Source: Brevundimonas fontaquae (GTDB taxonomy: Bacteria > Pseudomonadota > Alphaproteobacteria > Caulobacterales > Caulobacteraceae). Taken from it: 64,000 nucleotides of DNA. Location: positions 2,232,001 to 2,296,000 of the forward strand of contig NZ_CP070968.1 in the NCBI RefSeq assembly GCF_017086445.1. Direction: 5' to 3'. The translations under genes were made by a program, and so were the position numbers. The stretch's first letter is position 1, and the number at the start of each line of letters is the position of its first letter. The notes beneath the pieces were generated by a model. The model was not told the DNA's origin and searched no databases. It saw only the letters and a list, made by a program, of their open reading frames with translations. Shown here piece after piece: positions 46,682-55,602 of the stretch.

Positions 46682-47089
46682 ATGACAAAATCAACGCGAG
46701 AGAGTGCAAGCCGCGGTGCTGAAAAGTTAACGCCGGGACTAAAGTTCCGACCCCCTACCCCTCTTTTCGAGGCTCGGACCTATTGCGGCTCGGAGCACCA
46801 CTTGAGAGGTTTTGAGATAAACAAACGTGGATCCGCAAATGACAAAGAAATAGATAAAACCCAGAGGAAGCAAATTTACAAATTGATAGACCAGCTTCAT
46901 GATGAAGGGATATCGGCAAGCAGCATCGTCATCGCGTTGCTAGATTGCGCGGTTGATCTTACCGCTGCGTATCTTCCAAACGAAGGCAAGGCGTATACGC
47001 CGTTTGTGGAGGCTACCGCCCACCTTTTCAATCATTACGCTGCAGTCGGGGTGTCTGACATTGACACACCATGGGATTTGTACGGATGA
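46682..47089 (+). CDS. Hypothetical low-GC protein, 135 aa
   Basis: Start ATG 46682 is preceded by AAAGGAAACC. The first 50 residues are basic and probably flexible; the last 85 form a helical domain (RKQIYKLIDQLHDEGISASS, then ALLDCAVDLTAAYL). No domain recognised. It has its own TATAAT-containing promoter region and a strong terminator, so it looks like a complete monocistronic gene. Codon use and GC differ from neighbours, in keeping with recent transfer. Confidence 0.6.
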   Translation: MTKSTRESASRGAEKLTPGLKFRPPTPLFEARTYCGSEHHLRGFEINKRGSANDKEIDKTQRKQIYKLIDQLHDEGISASSIVIALLDCAVDLTAAYLPNEGKAYTPFVEATAHLFNHYAAVGVSDIDTPWDLYG

Positions 47090-47134
47090 AATCCTATGCC
47101 TGAAGGCAACAGAATGCTTTTGTGAACGTGGTAT

Positions 47135-47166
47135 AGACGGGGCTTAAACTGGTAAGCCCCGTCTTT
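47135..47166 (+). terminator. Rho-independent terminator at the element's right side
   Basis: Perfect 12-bp stem AGACGGGGCTTA/TAAGCCCCGTCT with loop AACTGG, followed by a short T-run, 46 nt after the stop of the low-GC gene. Confidence 0.85.
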
Positions 47167-48330
47167 AGCATTTGACACCAATCCCACTCTATTCGGTCCA
47201 TCAAAGGCGCCTACGACCCTATATTGCTATACGATACGAAAGTGCGACTCATATCGGACATCGGGCTGGTGTGACTTCGACCACACCTGGAATGTTCACA
47301 GCGCCTGCCCCGGCGCGTAAAACGGGCCGATGCGGTTGGATTTTTCCCCGCATCAGTGGGTTTGTCTGGATCTACACTTAGACAGGCCTGCGCCGGCTTT
47401 GCGCCAGGAACGACCGTTTTTATTCACCCAGAAAGGCGAGCTTCGAGTGCTCGACCAAGCAACGAAAATCGGATCTGTGCGTCCCGCGCGGCGGCGATGC
47501 TGGGTCATTTGTAGACTATCGCCAGACCGTAGATTCGGAGATCCGCGCCCCTTGCCATCTCAACAACTCGCGTTACGTTAAAGGCATCCGGGAGGGAATA
47601 ACCGGGCAGGCCCGTTCCGAACCTTCAGTGGCTCAGGGGCGGGCCGAACTTGGTTTTGACCGCTGCGGCGAGTCTGTTTCGACAAAATTACAGGCCCTCC
47701 CCCCCTACCAACGCCGGCTGACATGACCATGCGTTAAGGCTAAGCTGGCGCGTCGCGGCTCATGCCCGAACTGCGTCAGGCGGCCTGGCTGGGCGAGGAC
47801 ATCATCGGCCAGGCCGCATTACCGCCCTTGAGGGCTGCGATGGATGGAGTGGCACTGGATCGGAACGCAATGCGGGTCCACCAGATGTTCGCTGCCAGCC
47901 TCGCCGATGGGCAGCAGTCGCTGGCGGGTTGTTCTTTCCCGGGACGACATATCCGGGCAGATCGCAAACACAGCTCCCGTCAGCAGTCATGAAAAGGAGC
48001 GTGGCGCTTTCGAATTCCTTGGCGGCTTGCTGGGCAAGCCCGCTTCGCCTGCGACGGCGCCCGGGAGAGGGTGAATGGTTGGCCGCAGGCGGCGGTTTCC
48101 GTGTCGGCCGAGGGACGCGGTCAGGTGGGGCGGTCGGCCGGCCTCGTCGTTCACTGGAAGCGGACTCGTCGGAAGTTGCGCAGAACCGTGTCGGACGCGG
48201 CCCGCTGGTGCTCGCGGCGGTCGAGACCTGCGCCTGCGTCCGCCTACCCGCCTGCCCTGCGAACAGGAACCAATAGAGCCGCCTGCCCTTTTTGCTGGGC
48301 GCGCTAGGCGCATCATCAGGAGTTTGCACC
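47167..48330. other. Gene-poor region, no supported gene
   Basis: About 1.16 kb with a gradual return to high GC. Several frames exist (for example 47762-47992 plus strand, 47802-48380 minus strand), but they have no Shine-Dalgarno site, no domain and overlapping alternatives, so I leave them out. The transition in composition between about 47500 and 47750 may mark the true junction of the inserted DNA. Confidence 0.45.
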
Positions 48331-48834
48331 ATGGCCGAGAAAACCCTCGACACCCTGTTCCACGACACGCTTAAGGACATTTATTATGCCGAAAGGAAGA
48401 TCCTGAAGTCTCTGCCGAAGATGGCCCGGGCCGCGCAGTCCCCCAAGCTAAAGGCCGCCTTCGAAAAGCACAAGGATCAAACCGAAGGCCAGATCGAACG
48501 CCTGCAGCAGGTGTTCGAGATCATCGGCAAGGCTCCCCGCGGCAAGACCTGCGACGCAATCGAAGGCATCCTTGCCGAGGGGGACGAGATCATGGAGGAG
48601 TACAAGGACACAGCTGCGCTCGACGCAGGCCTGCTGGCCGCGGCCCAGGCCGTGGAACACTATGAAATCACGCGCTACGGCACGCTTAAGCGCTGGGCGC
48701 TGGTGCTGGGTCTTGAGGACGCCGCTGCCCTGCTAGACGAGACGCTCGAGGAGGAGTCCCAGACCGACGAAGACCTCACCACGATCGCTGATGCTGCAGT
48801 CAACGCCGAAGCGATGCAACGCAAAGGCGCGTAG
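48331..48834 (+). CDS. DUF892/YciF-type ferritin-like stress protein
   Basis: 167-aa four-helix protein of the YciE/YciF (DUF892) family. MAEKTLDTLFHDTLKDIYYAE is the conserved opening, and the metal-binding Glu and His residues of a ferritin-like site are in IYYAE, HKDQTEGQIERL, AQAVEHYEITRYGTL and LEEESQTDEDL. Start 48331 has CAGGAG 9 nt upstream. Proteins of this family are induced by osmotic and stationary-phase stress. It is followed by a perfect 10-bp hairpin. Confidence 0.9.
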   Translation: MAEKTLDTLFHDTLKDIYYAERKILKSLPKMARAAQSPKLKAAFEKHKDQTEGQIERLQQVFEIIGKAPRGKTCDAIEGILAEGDEIMEEYKDTAALDAGLLAAAQAVEHYEITRYGTLKRWALVLGLEDAAALLDETLEEESQTDEDLTTIADAAVNAEAMQRKGA

Positions 48835-48851
48835 AGCCTCGAACCCCAACG

Positions 48852-48874
48852 GCCCCGTCGCCCAGCGACGGGGC
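48852..48874 (+). terminator. Hairpin after the ferritin-like gene
   Basis: GCCCCGTCGC and GCGACGGGGC pair perfectly around CCA, starting 18 nt after the stop; no U-tract follows, so termination may need help. Confidence 0.55.
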
Positions 48875-48941
48875 GTCAACCGGCCGCCGCAACTGACGCT
48901 TTAACAATGGCTGGCAGGGGCGGCGGATCCGATGCAGTGAC

Positions 48942-49878
48942 TCAAGCCCCGGGCGCCGGTTCCAGTGGCGTCCGCTCTTCGTCGGGAGAGACCTTCGCGA
49001 GGCCTGGCCTGTTTATCGTAACCTGATGAGGATAGGGGAAGCTCAACCCATGCGCCTCCAGGGTCTCCTTGATCGCCTTGGTCAGGTCGAACCGCGCATC
49101 GACATAGTCATCGGAGCTTGCCCAGCAGCGCAGGGTCACATTGACGGCGTTGTCCCCCAAACTGGTGACCTTGGCCCAGGGCGGCGGATCGTTCAGGACG
49201 CTTTGATTTGCCTGGGCGCACTCGATCAGGAGCCGCAAGGCCGTGTTCAGATCGTCGTCGTCATCGACGCCGAAGACGAGTTCGATGCGTCGATGGCCGG
49301 ACTGGCTCATGTTGACGATCATCTCGCCGAACACCTTGCCGTTGGGCAGGTAGAGGGTCAGTCCGTCGAAATCGACGACCGTCGTGTTGAAAAGGTCGAG
49401 ATCGACCACCTTCCTGTCGCCCGTTGAGCTCGACCTTGTCGCCGACCCGATAGGGTCTCAACAGGACAATCATCTCCCCGGGGGCGACGTTGCCCAGTGT
49501 GCCCTGGAGCGCCAGCCCGATCGCTAGGGACGCCGCCCCCAGGACGGCGAGGACCGACGTGGCCTGGACGCCGATCTGCTGCAGGACCGCAATTAACCCG
49601 ATCGCGATGACGAGATAACGGACCAGGGCGGACACGAAGTCAGCCAGGGTCTCGTCAGCGGTGTGGTGGTGGGGCAGTCGGTCGACAGCTCTGTGCACTA
49701 GACGGGCCAGACGCTTTGATGCCCATAGCGTCACCGCCAGGATGAGGAGAGCGACGAGGAGGCGAACGGAATAGACGCCGACGACGCCGGCCAGTTCACG
49801 CGCCATGGGCGCGTCACCGGAAAAGGCGCTTTGCACGGTCCCCACGAGCCCCGGGTCGCCGGCAGCGACTGTCGTCAT
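48942..49878 (-). pseudogene. MscS-family mechanosensitive channel with a single-base frameshift
   Basis: Two adjacent minus-strand frames together make one MscS-like channel. The first (from ATG 49878) encodes the membrane helices, including the pore helix ASLAIGLALQGTLGNVAPGE, up to RVGDKVELNG. The cytoplasmic beta domain (VVDLDLFNTTVVDFDGLTLY, LPNG) continues in the next frame to 48942. The switch happens near 49405-49420, where deleting one G of CAGGAAGG would restore a continuous protein of about 310 aa. Either a sequencing error or a true inactivating mutation would explain it. Confidence 0.8.
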
Positions 49879-50030
49879 GCAAGGCTCCCTAGGTTGCCCA
49901 CCGGTCAAGCCTGACGAAGGTTCTCGACGGCGGATCAGGGCTGTGTCCCGGACGCGACGGAACTTGCGGCGAGCTCACAGGTTTTACCGAATGGAACACC
50001 CCGCGAAGGCGCCGGGTTTGAGAGGGCTCT

Positions 50031-51332
50031 ATGCAAACGACAGACTACGATTTCATCAGCTGGAACGCGCTCGTTTATGAGTGGGCGCCCAAGGCGATCG
50101 GCGCCGTCCTGATCCTCTTCGTGGCCTGGTTCATCGGCAAGGCGGTCAAGTGGGCCCTGGCCAAGGTAATCAACCGCATTCCCGGCGCCGCGAAGGCTAC
50201 GGCGAGCGACAATCCCAAACACTCCATCGGCGCCAGCCTCGGCGATGTGGCCTTCTGGCTGATCCTGCTCTTCGGCGTTGTCGCCGCCCTCGGCGTCCTC
50301 AATCTGGGCCAGGTCGTCACCCCTCTCAACTCGATGCTGAATCAAGTCGCCTCGTTCGTTCCGAGCGTTCTCGGCGCGGTGCTCATCTTCTTCATCGGCT
50401 TCGTGGTCGCAACCTTGGCCAAGCGCGTCGTTGAGGCGGCGCTGCAAGCCGCCAATGCCGACCGCTGGCTTGAGAAGTCTGGATTGACTAAGGCGACCGG
50501 ATCGACGGGCGTAAGCTCGGCGATCGGCACCCTCGTTTTCGTCCTAATCCTCATCCCGATCACCATTGCCGCCCTCGAGCAGTTGGGCATCGAATCCCTG
50601 ACCATCCCGGCGGTCGCCGTTCTCTCGACCGTCCTCGCAGCCATTCCTCACGTGCTCGCCGCCGCGATCGTTCTGGCCGTCGGCTGGTTCATCGGCCGCT
50701 GGGTCGCTCAGCTGATCGAGCGCGTCCTCCCTGCGACCGGGTTCGACCGCAGCATCTCGAGTCTGACCTCGCTGACAGCTTCGACTTCAACACCCGCGGC
50801 GCCGAATCCGGCCACGGCTCCCTATGCCGGTGACGTCACTCCTGCGACTGCGCGGGCTCTTGGCGGCGAGGGGTCGAATCCGATGACCCCATCCGGCATC
50901 GTCGGCAAGATCGCCATGGTCGCCATTGTCGCCTTCACGGCGGTGGAGGCGGCCAAGCTGCTGCAGTTCGGCACAATCGCCGTCACCCTCCAGGAAATCT
51001 TGGCGCTTGCCGGCCATGTCATCGTCGGCGGGATCATCATCACCGCCGGCGTGCTGATCGGGGGCGTTCTGGCAAACCTGATTAACAAGGGCACGGGCGG
51101 CGCGGACGGGTTCGCCTCCACCTTGGTGCGCTGGGCGACGATCGCTCTGGCTACCGCCATGGGCCTGCGGTTCATGGGGATCGCAGACGACATCGTGCTT
51201 GTGGCGTTTGGCCTGATCCTGGGGGCCGCCGCTGTCGCCGCGGCTCTTGCCTTCGGGCTTGGTGGACGGGAAGCTGCGGGCAAGGTGGCCCAGATGTGGG
51301 CGGACAAGGTCACCAAGACGCCACTCCAATAA
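50031..51332 (+). CDS. CmpX-like mechanosensitive channel family membrane protein
   Basis: 433-aa inner-membrane protein with repeated two-helix units typical of the TM-helix repeat/CmpX family: VLILFVAWFIGKAVKWALAK near the start, VLGAVLIFFIGFVVATLAKR, AAAIVLAVGWFIGRWVAQL and GIIITAGVLIGGVLANLI. It lacks the MscS beta domain. A Thr/Ala/Pro-rich loop (around 245-280) separates the second and third units. Members affect cytoplasmic-membrane stress and c-di-GMP in Pseudomonas. It is divergent from the broken MscS gene. Confidence 0.82.
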   Translation: MQTTDYDFISWNALVYEWAPKAIGAVLILFVAWFIGKAVKWALAKVINRIPGAAKATASDNPKHSIGASLGDVAFWLILLFGVVAALGVLNLGQVVTPLNSMLNQVASFVPSVLGAVLIFFIGFVVATLAKRVVEAALQAANADRWLEKSGLTKATGSTGVSSAIGTLVFVLILIPITIAALEQLGIESLTIPAVAVLSTVLAAIPHVLAAAIVLAVGWFIGRWVAQLIERVLPATGFDRSISSLTSLTASTSTPAAPNPATAPYAGDVTPATARALGGEGSNPMTPSGIVGKIAMVAIVAFTAVEAAKLLQFGTIAVTLQEILALAGHVIVGGIIITAGVLIGGVLANLINKGTGGADGFASTLVRWATIALATAMGLRFMGIADDIVLVAFGLILGAAAVAAALAFGLGGREAAGKVAQMWADKVTKTPLQ

Positions 51333-51427
51333 CATTCCGTGTTATCGCCTACAGCGGGGCGGGCGCCAGCCGGCGTCCCGCCCCCCTGCCCCACCCTCGG
51401 CGTCTTTTGGGAGGAAAGTCGTCCCTG

Positions 51428-51778
51428 GTGTCCAGCCTGACGTGTAGAGACCTTGAGCGCGCAGCGCTTGATCTTCTTCAACATCTCAGCCTGAGCAGCG
51501 CAGGCTCTCCTGGAGGCGACCGGGATTGTGTTCTCGTTTTTGCCCGGTCTTTGAATGGCAGCCAGCTGGATGCCTCGATCCGCTATTTCGGACAGGCAGG
51601 CTCACCGGCAACATCGCTTGCGACCGAAATTCTGACCGAAGTTCTAATTGAGCGGCTGGCCCTCGACGGAATCGAGGCTGCAACAGGCGCGCCGAGAGCC
51701 GAACTAACAGACAACCGCGCCGGGTCGCCGGGCAGGCCGCTTGCTAGCTCCGCGGGAGCGACGCGATCAGATTTGTGA
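51428..51778 (+). CDS. Hypothetical protein, 116 aa (uncertain)
   Basis: Frame from GTG 51428 to TGA 51778. The middle part LDLLQHLSLSSAGSPGGDRD and TEILTEVLIERLALDG gives a mixed helical and beta profile, but no domain is recognised and the Shine-Dalgarno site is weak. Its end overlaps the start of a receiver-domain remnant on the other strand. It could be a chance frame in GC-rich DNA. Confidence 0.3.
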   Translation: MSSLTCRDLERAALDLLQHLSLSSAGSPGGDRDCVLVFARSLNGSQLDASIRYFGQAGSPATSLATEILTEVLIERLALDGIEAATGAPRAELTDNRAGSPGRPLASSAGATRSDL

Positions 51779-51821
51779 TCATATCAAGATGGTAAGGCTT
51801 GGCGATGAATTGGCCATCGTC
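51744..51821 (-). pseudogene. Response-regulator receiver domain, 3' remnant
   Basis: The last about 25 codons on the minus strand read DIPDDGQFIAKPYHLDMITN and then LIASLPRS, which match the end of a CheY-like receiver (conserved Lys-Pro in FIAKP, then the last helix). No phospho-acceptor part is present upstream; the sequence before it is unrelated. It is a decayed fragment left by a rearrangement. Confidence 0.55.
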
Positions 51822-51896
51822 GGGGATGTCGGCGGGGGCCGTCGCCGAGCCGACACAGGAACGAGTAGAGGCACGCGCCGTTGGCCTGCCATCCCT

Positions 51897-52145
51897 ATGT
51901 ACGAACTTCGCTATCGCTACGGCGCCTCCTCCGAACCGGCGATCGAGCACGCCGACCTGAACGACGACGGACAGGCGGCGGTACGCGCCGTGCGAGAGTT
52001 GTTGGGAATGCCGAGCCGTCACGCAGTTGAGGTCCGGCGCGAGGGGGTCCTTATATTCTGCCGGACTCGAACCCGCCTCGTCCAGGAGACGACGGATTCC
52101 GTCTCAAGTGCAAAGTCACGCAATCGGCGGGAACCGACGCAATAG
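51897..52145 (+). CDS. Hypothetical protein, 82 aa (uncertain)
   Basis: From ATG 51897 the product begins MYELRYRYGASSEPAIEHAD and contains a plausible alpha/beta pattern with RAVRELLGMPSRHAVEVRRE then VLIFCRTR. No signal peptide and no family recognised. There is no strong ribosome-binding site; kept because the first 60 residues look protein-like. Confidence 0.4.
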   Translation: MYELRYRYGASSEPAIEHADLNDDGQAAVRAVRELLGMPSRHAVEVRREGVLIFCRTRTRLVQETTDSVSSAKSRNRREPTQ

Positions 52146-52331
52146 TCCAGGGGCCAGTGAGTTGAGCTAAACCTTGCCGAGCCGCTTTATCGCGGCGACA
52201 ACAGGCCGCTCTCCTTCGCAATAGTCGTCCCAGGCGGAGAGTTTCTTAACCAGGCCCGGGACCGTGCGAACGGGGTGCTAGCGACGGGGACGTCGCGGCG
52301 CCCCACAACGCAGGCGTCGTCCCCGTCGCCG

Positions 52332-52442
52332 TCGGATCTGGCGGCTGAGGTGGCCCGGTTGCGGCGGGAGAACGGTCAGCTTCGGATGGAGGGGGACATC
52401 CTAAAAAAAGCCGCGCTCATCTTCGGAGCGACCTCCCGATGA
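52332..52442 (+). pseudogene. IS3 OrfA, C-terminal remnant
   Basis: Encodes the Leu-zipper end of OrfA: EVARLRRENGQLRMEGDILK followed by KAALIFGATSR and TGA at 52440-52442. The helix-turn-helix half is missing or unrecognisable upstream. The stop overlaps the OrfB ATG at 52439, and the A7 run allows a -1 shift into an open OrfB frame. Confidence 0.75.
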
Positions 52443-53299
52443 AGTTCGGGTTCGTCGATGGGCATCGTCAGGTCTGGCCGGTCCGCGTGATGTGCGCGGT
52501 CCTCGGCTTGTCGTCCAGCGGATACTACGCCTGGCGCGGTCGCCCTGAGAGCCCAAGATCTGTCGCCAATCGCGAGCTGACCGAGAACATTCGCCTGATC
52601 CATGCCGAAAGCAGCGGCTGTTACGGCTCACCGCGTGTCCACGCCACCCTGCGGCGGCATGGGCGTCGGGTCGGTCGATCCCGCGTGGAGCGGCTGATGC
52701 GCCGCGCCGGCCTGCGGGGACTGGCGGCCCTGCCGCGTCGCGCCCGGACGACGAACAGCCGTCACGGCTATCCCATCGCGCCCAACAGGCTGGCCCGGAA
52801 CATCGAGGCGGCGGCTCCCAACCAGGTCTGGCTCGCCGACCTGACCTACATCCCGACCGGCGTAGGCTGGCTCTACCTCGCCGCCATCCTCGACATGCAC
52901 ACCCGCAAGATTGTCGGCTGGTCGATGCGCCAAACCCTGCACACCGAGATCGCCCTCGACGCACTCAACCTGGCTGTCGAACGCCAGCGGCCCGCGACTG
53001 GGCTGATCCATCATTCGGATCGCGGGATCCAATATGCAGCAGAAACTTACCGCTTGGCTCTCGCCCGATCCGGCATCACCCCGTCGATGAGTCGCAAGGG
53101 CGACTGCTGGGACAATGCCCCGATGGAGAGCTTCTTCCACACCCTCAAAGCAGAGCGTGTCCATCACCGCGTCTACGCAACCCGAGACTAGGCCCGGCGA
53201 GATCTGTTCGGATACATCGAGGGCTTCTACAATCCCCGTCGCCTGCACTCGTCACTGGGCTATATCAGCCCCGCCGAGGCCGAACGCAGAGCGGCTTAA
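52439..53299 (+). pseudogene. IS3-family transposase OrfB interrupted by a stop codon
   Basis: DDE transposase of the IS3 group. The catalytic residues are present: Asp in VWLADLTYIP, Asp in HHSDRGIQYA and Glu in CWDNAPMESFFHTLKAE. A TAG at 53189-53191 stops the protein at 250 aa; the last 35 codons (ending [15 protein letters not shown]) follow in the same frame. The missing C-terminal segment contains the [12 protein letters not shown] motif that IS3 transposases share, so the product is probably inactive. Confidence 0.85.
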
Positions 53300-53327
53300 C
53301 CCCGTCCACTTTGCGGGGGAAGATCAA

Positions 53328-53719
53328 ACATCTGAAGGCGCGCCTTGAGATGCGTCTGGCTGACTTCGCCACCTTGCGGATCATCAAGCACCAAGGCCGC
53401 GGCGACCAGCTTCCAAGGCACAGCCACCGTATTAAGGCTTTGAAGTTCAAAGCTCCGAAATCATGCTGAGCAAAGACTTCTGCGTCGGTTTGAGGCCCCT
53501 CGTCGCGCGAGGCTCACCCGGTCAAAACCGTGAGGCACAGAGCGAGGGTGAGGTGGGCTCTCATGGACTTTCACCCTGGCTGAGGAGCAGGCCGACCGCC
53601 ATCCCAAAAACTGCTCGCCGTATGTCGACGAATGCCAGTCCCCTCTCAATCGGGCTCCTGCGCTTCTTCGTATTTGGTCTAGCCTGGTGGCGGATGGGAG
53701 GTGCAACCGCTGCTCCCTC
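53328..53719. other. Intergenic region, no gene seen
   Basis: About 390 bases between the IS remnant and the XRE gene. Frames here are short, lack ribosome-binding sites and match no family I know. Probably decayed DNA next to the insertion. Confidence 0.45.
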
Positions 53720-54043
53720 CTACTCGAAAGACTCAATCATCGAGGTCACCGCATCTCGCTGATGCGCATTCAGTTTCGACCACGCCCTGATCAATCGGGC
53801 AGTTCCAGGAAGATCCTCACGCTCTTCCCCAACCAGCTCAGCGACATCACAACGCAACGCTTTCGCTGCGAGTACGAGCTTCGATGCGGCGACGCGGTTT
53901 TTACCAATCTCGTATTTCTGAACTTGCTGGAACGTCACCCCCATCGCTTCGCCCAAACGGCGCTGCGTCATTCCAACAGCTTCACGGCGATCGGTAATCG
54001 CTTTGCCAATGGCGACGTCCAGTCGCTTTTCATAGTCGCTCAT
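53720..54043 (-). CDS. XRE-family transcriptional regulator
   Basis: 107-aa regulator with HTH GMTQRRLGEAMGVTFQQVQK and the following YEIGKNRV recognition segment. MSDYEKRLDVAIGKAITDRR at 54043 is the natural start; the longer upstream frame is unsupported. The C-terminal half has an acidic helical tail (LVGEEREDLPGTARLIRAW) of the type found in alphaproteobacterial XRE proteins. It lies downstream of the DUF2130 gene on the same strand. Confidence 0.88.
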   Translation of the reverse strand: MSDYEKRLDVAIGKAITDRREAVGMTQRRLGEAMGVTFQQVQKYEIGKNRVAASKLVLAAKALRCDVAELVGEEREDLPGTARLIRAWSKLNAHQRDAVTSMIESFE

Positions 54044-54229
54044 GACCACGAATAGTCTCCAAATTCGGAGCCTCCGCAAGAGCCGATCTCCGTACGGCAA
54101 TGGCGCTTTGCACCGGCGGCACGACCTGTGATCGAAAGCCGCGTCGCCGCTCTCAGTGCCTTTTTCTACATCCACACTGAGAGGGATCTCTCGCGCGGAT
54201 TCCGCCCGCGATGGGGGATGATCAGCCGA

Positions 54230-55501
54230 TCAGTCTTCGTCGTCTGGCGCTTCAAGCAAGGGCGCTTCCAGAGCTTCGATCTCCAGCATCGATCGACCTG
54301 CAATACCCTGCAGATCGCCGTAAAGCCCCGCCGTAGAGTCGAGCACCGTGTGCAGCTGCTGCTCGCGCTTAGCCCATCGTTTCATCGTCGCTTTGCGCTC
54401 GCTAGCAAGGTCATCCTGCATGTCTGAAAACTTCTCGACGACCGCTTCGATACGGTGCCGAAAACGCGGGCCGGTCAGATAGTCATACATCAACGCAGAC
54501 TTGGTCTGTTGGCCTTCGCCTGCCGCCCGCACCCCGTTCATGAGCACAAGACTTTCACGCAAACTCATCGCGACGGGCATGGCGCACTTCGGTCCGGTGA
54601 TCCAAACCCCCTCCATCTGCCCAAACGTCTCGATGTCCTTTGGCAGCGCATGAGAGACGATCAGCGCGAGGTCAGCTTTGGCCGCCCGCAGATCACCCTT
54701 CAACTTGCTCAGCCAGCCATCGCTCCACGTTCGCGTGCGCTTGGTTTCCCAAAGGATGGATCCGCAAACCTGGCCGGCTGGATTGACCACCCGCTGAAGA
54801 ACATCGCCGCCGAACTCGCCCTTTCCGACCGGTTCGATCTGGTCGAACGGGAAGCGTGCGCGCAGCATGTCTTCCAGCATCAGTTCCTGCGCTTCCCCCT
54901 GAAGCTGCTGAGACCCCTGCTCTGCCTTCTTTTTTAGCTCTTCGATCTTCTGCTGCATCGACGCGATCTGCGTGTCGCGCTCTTTGACCTTCAACGAAAG
55001 CGCGTCTTCGGCTTCCTGTTTGGCTGTCGCTCGAACAGCCTCCAGGCCCTCATTGACCTGCTGCTGCACAGCGAGATCCACTTCTCGCAGCTTGTCATCG
55101 AGCTCGCGCTGCTTCTTCAGCATCTCAGCCTCTGCGGCCTGTGACAGCCTCAGCTTCTCTTCTCGGCTGGCCAGGGTTTCCTGGAGCTCAGCGAACTTGC
55201 GATCGCGCTCCTCCATATCGGCGGCGACGACGCGCTTTGCGCGCTCAGCCTCATCGACGGCAATCTGTTTTCGCGCCTCGTCCAACCTGGCGCTGAGCGT
55301 CGCATCGATCGCTTGCCGCTCAAGTTCGATGCGCTTTTTTTCAGCGGCGACCTCCGCATGAGCCTGCGCTACCAGCTGATCCTTAGCCGACAACTGCTCA
55401 ACGAAGGCGAGACGGGTTTGCTCGACGAGCGGCCCGGCCAGAGACTCAGTCAGCTTGATGTCTGACTTGCAGGTCGGGCACGTAATAGTGGGTTCGTTCA
55501 T
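54230..55501 (-). CDS. DUF2130 protein: coiled coil plus nuclease-like domain
   Basis: 423-aa protein. An N-terminal zinc-ribbon-like motif CPTCKSDIKL is followed by a long Glu/Lys/Ala coiled coil (about residues 30-200) and the DUF2130 domain. This domain has a PD-(D/E)xK-like arrangement: an acidic residue in GEFGGDVLQRV, then ILWETKRTRTW with Glu and Lys. RmuC-like proteins share the coiled-coil-plus-nuclease design. A role in DNA recombination, repair or phage defence is possible from the domain but not shown. Standalone gene, 100 nt upstream of which lies an SNase gene. Confidence 0.8.
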   Translation of the reverse strand: MNEPTITCPTCKSDIKLTESLAGPLVEQTRLAFVEQLSAKDQLVAQAHAEVAAEKKRIELERQAIDATLSARLDEARKQIAVDEAERAKRVVAADMEERDRKFAELQETLASREEKLRLSQAAEAEMLKKQRELDDKLREVDLAVQQQVNEGLEAVRATAKQEAEDALSLKVKERDTQIASMQQKIEELKKKAEQGSQQLQGEAQELMLEDMLRARFPFDQIEPVGKGEFGGDVLQRVVNPAGQVCGSILWETKRTRTWSDGWLSKLKGDLRAAKADLALIVSHALPKDIETFGQMEGVWITGPKCAMPVAMSLRESLVLMNGVRAAGEGQQTKSALMYDYLTGPRFRHRIEAVVEKFSDMQDDLASERKATMKRWAKREQQLHTVLDSTAGLYGDLQGIAGRSMLEIEALEAPLLEAPDDED

Positions 55502-55602
55502 CGTCGTATTCCTCCCATCGTCCTTCGACCGTTAACGTTTCGAATCGAGGGCTAGCGCGACGATACGTCAGAAGCGGTCGGAGCGGTTGTGCTGTTCGCG
55601 CT

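Larger units (their letters stand above)
38034..47166. mobile_element. Putative integrated element at tRNA-Lys
   Basis: Starts at the 3' end of a tRNA gene. It contains a tyrosine recombinase, an HUH-type endonuclease, an XRE regulator with palindromic sites, a DUF3768 gene and several genes without relatives I recognise. The right part has lower GC and long gene-poor stretches. I could not find a second copy of the tRNA 3' end within the window, so the right boundary is taken at the last strong terminator and is approximate. It may also have decayed from a larger plasmid-like element. Confidence 0.55.
52332..53327 (+). mobile_element. IS3-family insertion sequence, 5'-truncated and inactivated
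   Basis: Remnant containing the 3' part of orfA, orfB and the right end GTCCACTTTGCGGGGGAAGA before 53327. The matching left inverted repeat is not found upstream, so the left part including most of orfA is missing. The slippery run CTAAAAAAAG (52401-52410) for -1 frameshifting between orfA and orfB is intact. A TAG in orfB breaks the transposase. Confidence 0.75.

Noticed and set aside
47762..48380. Several overlapping frames on both strands upstream of the ferritin-like gene
   Set aside because: They conflict with each other and none has a start signal or family resemblance.
53461..53762. Frames between the IS remnant and the XRE gene
   Set aside because: Short, without ribosome-binding sites and without recognisable products; taken as decayed DNA.
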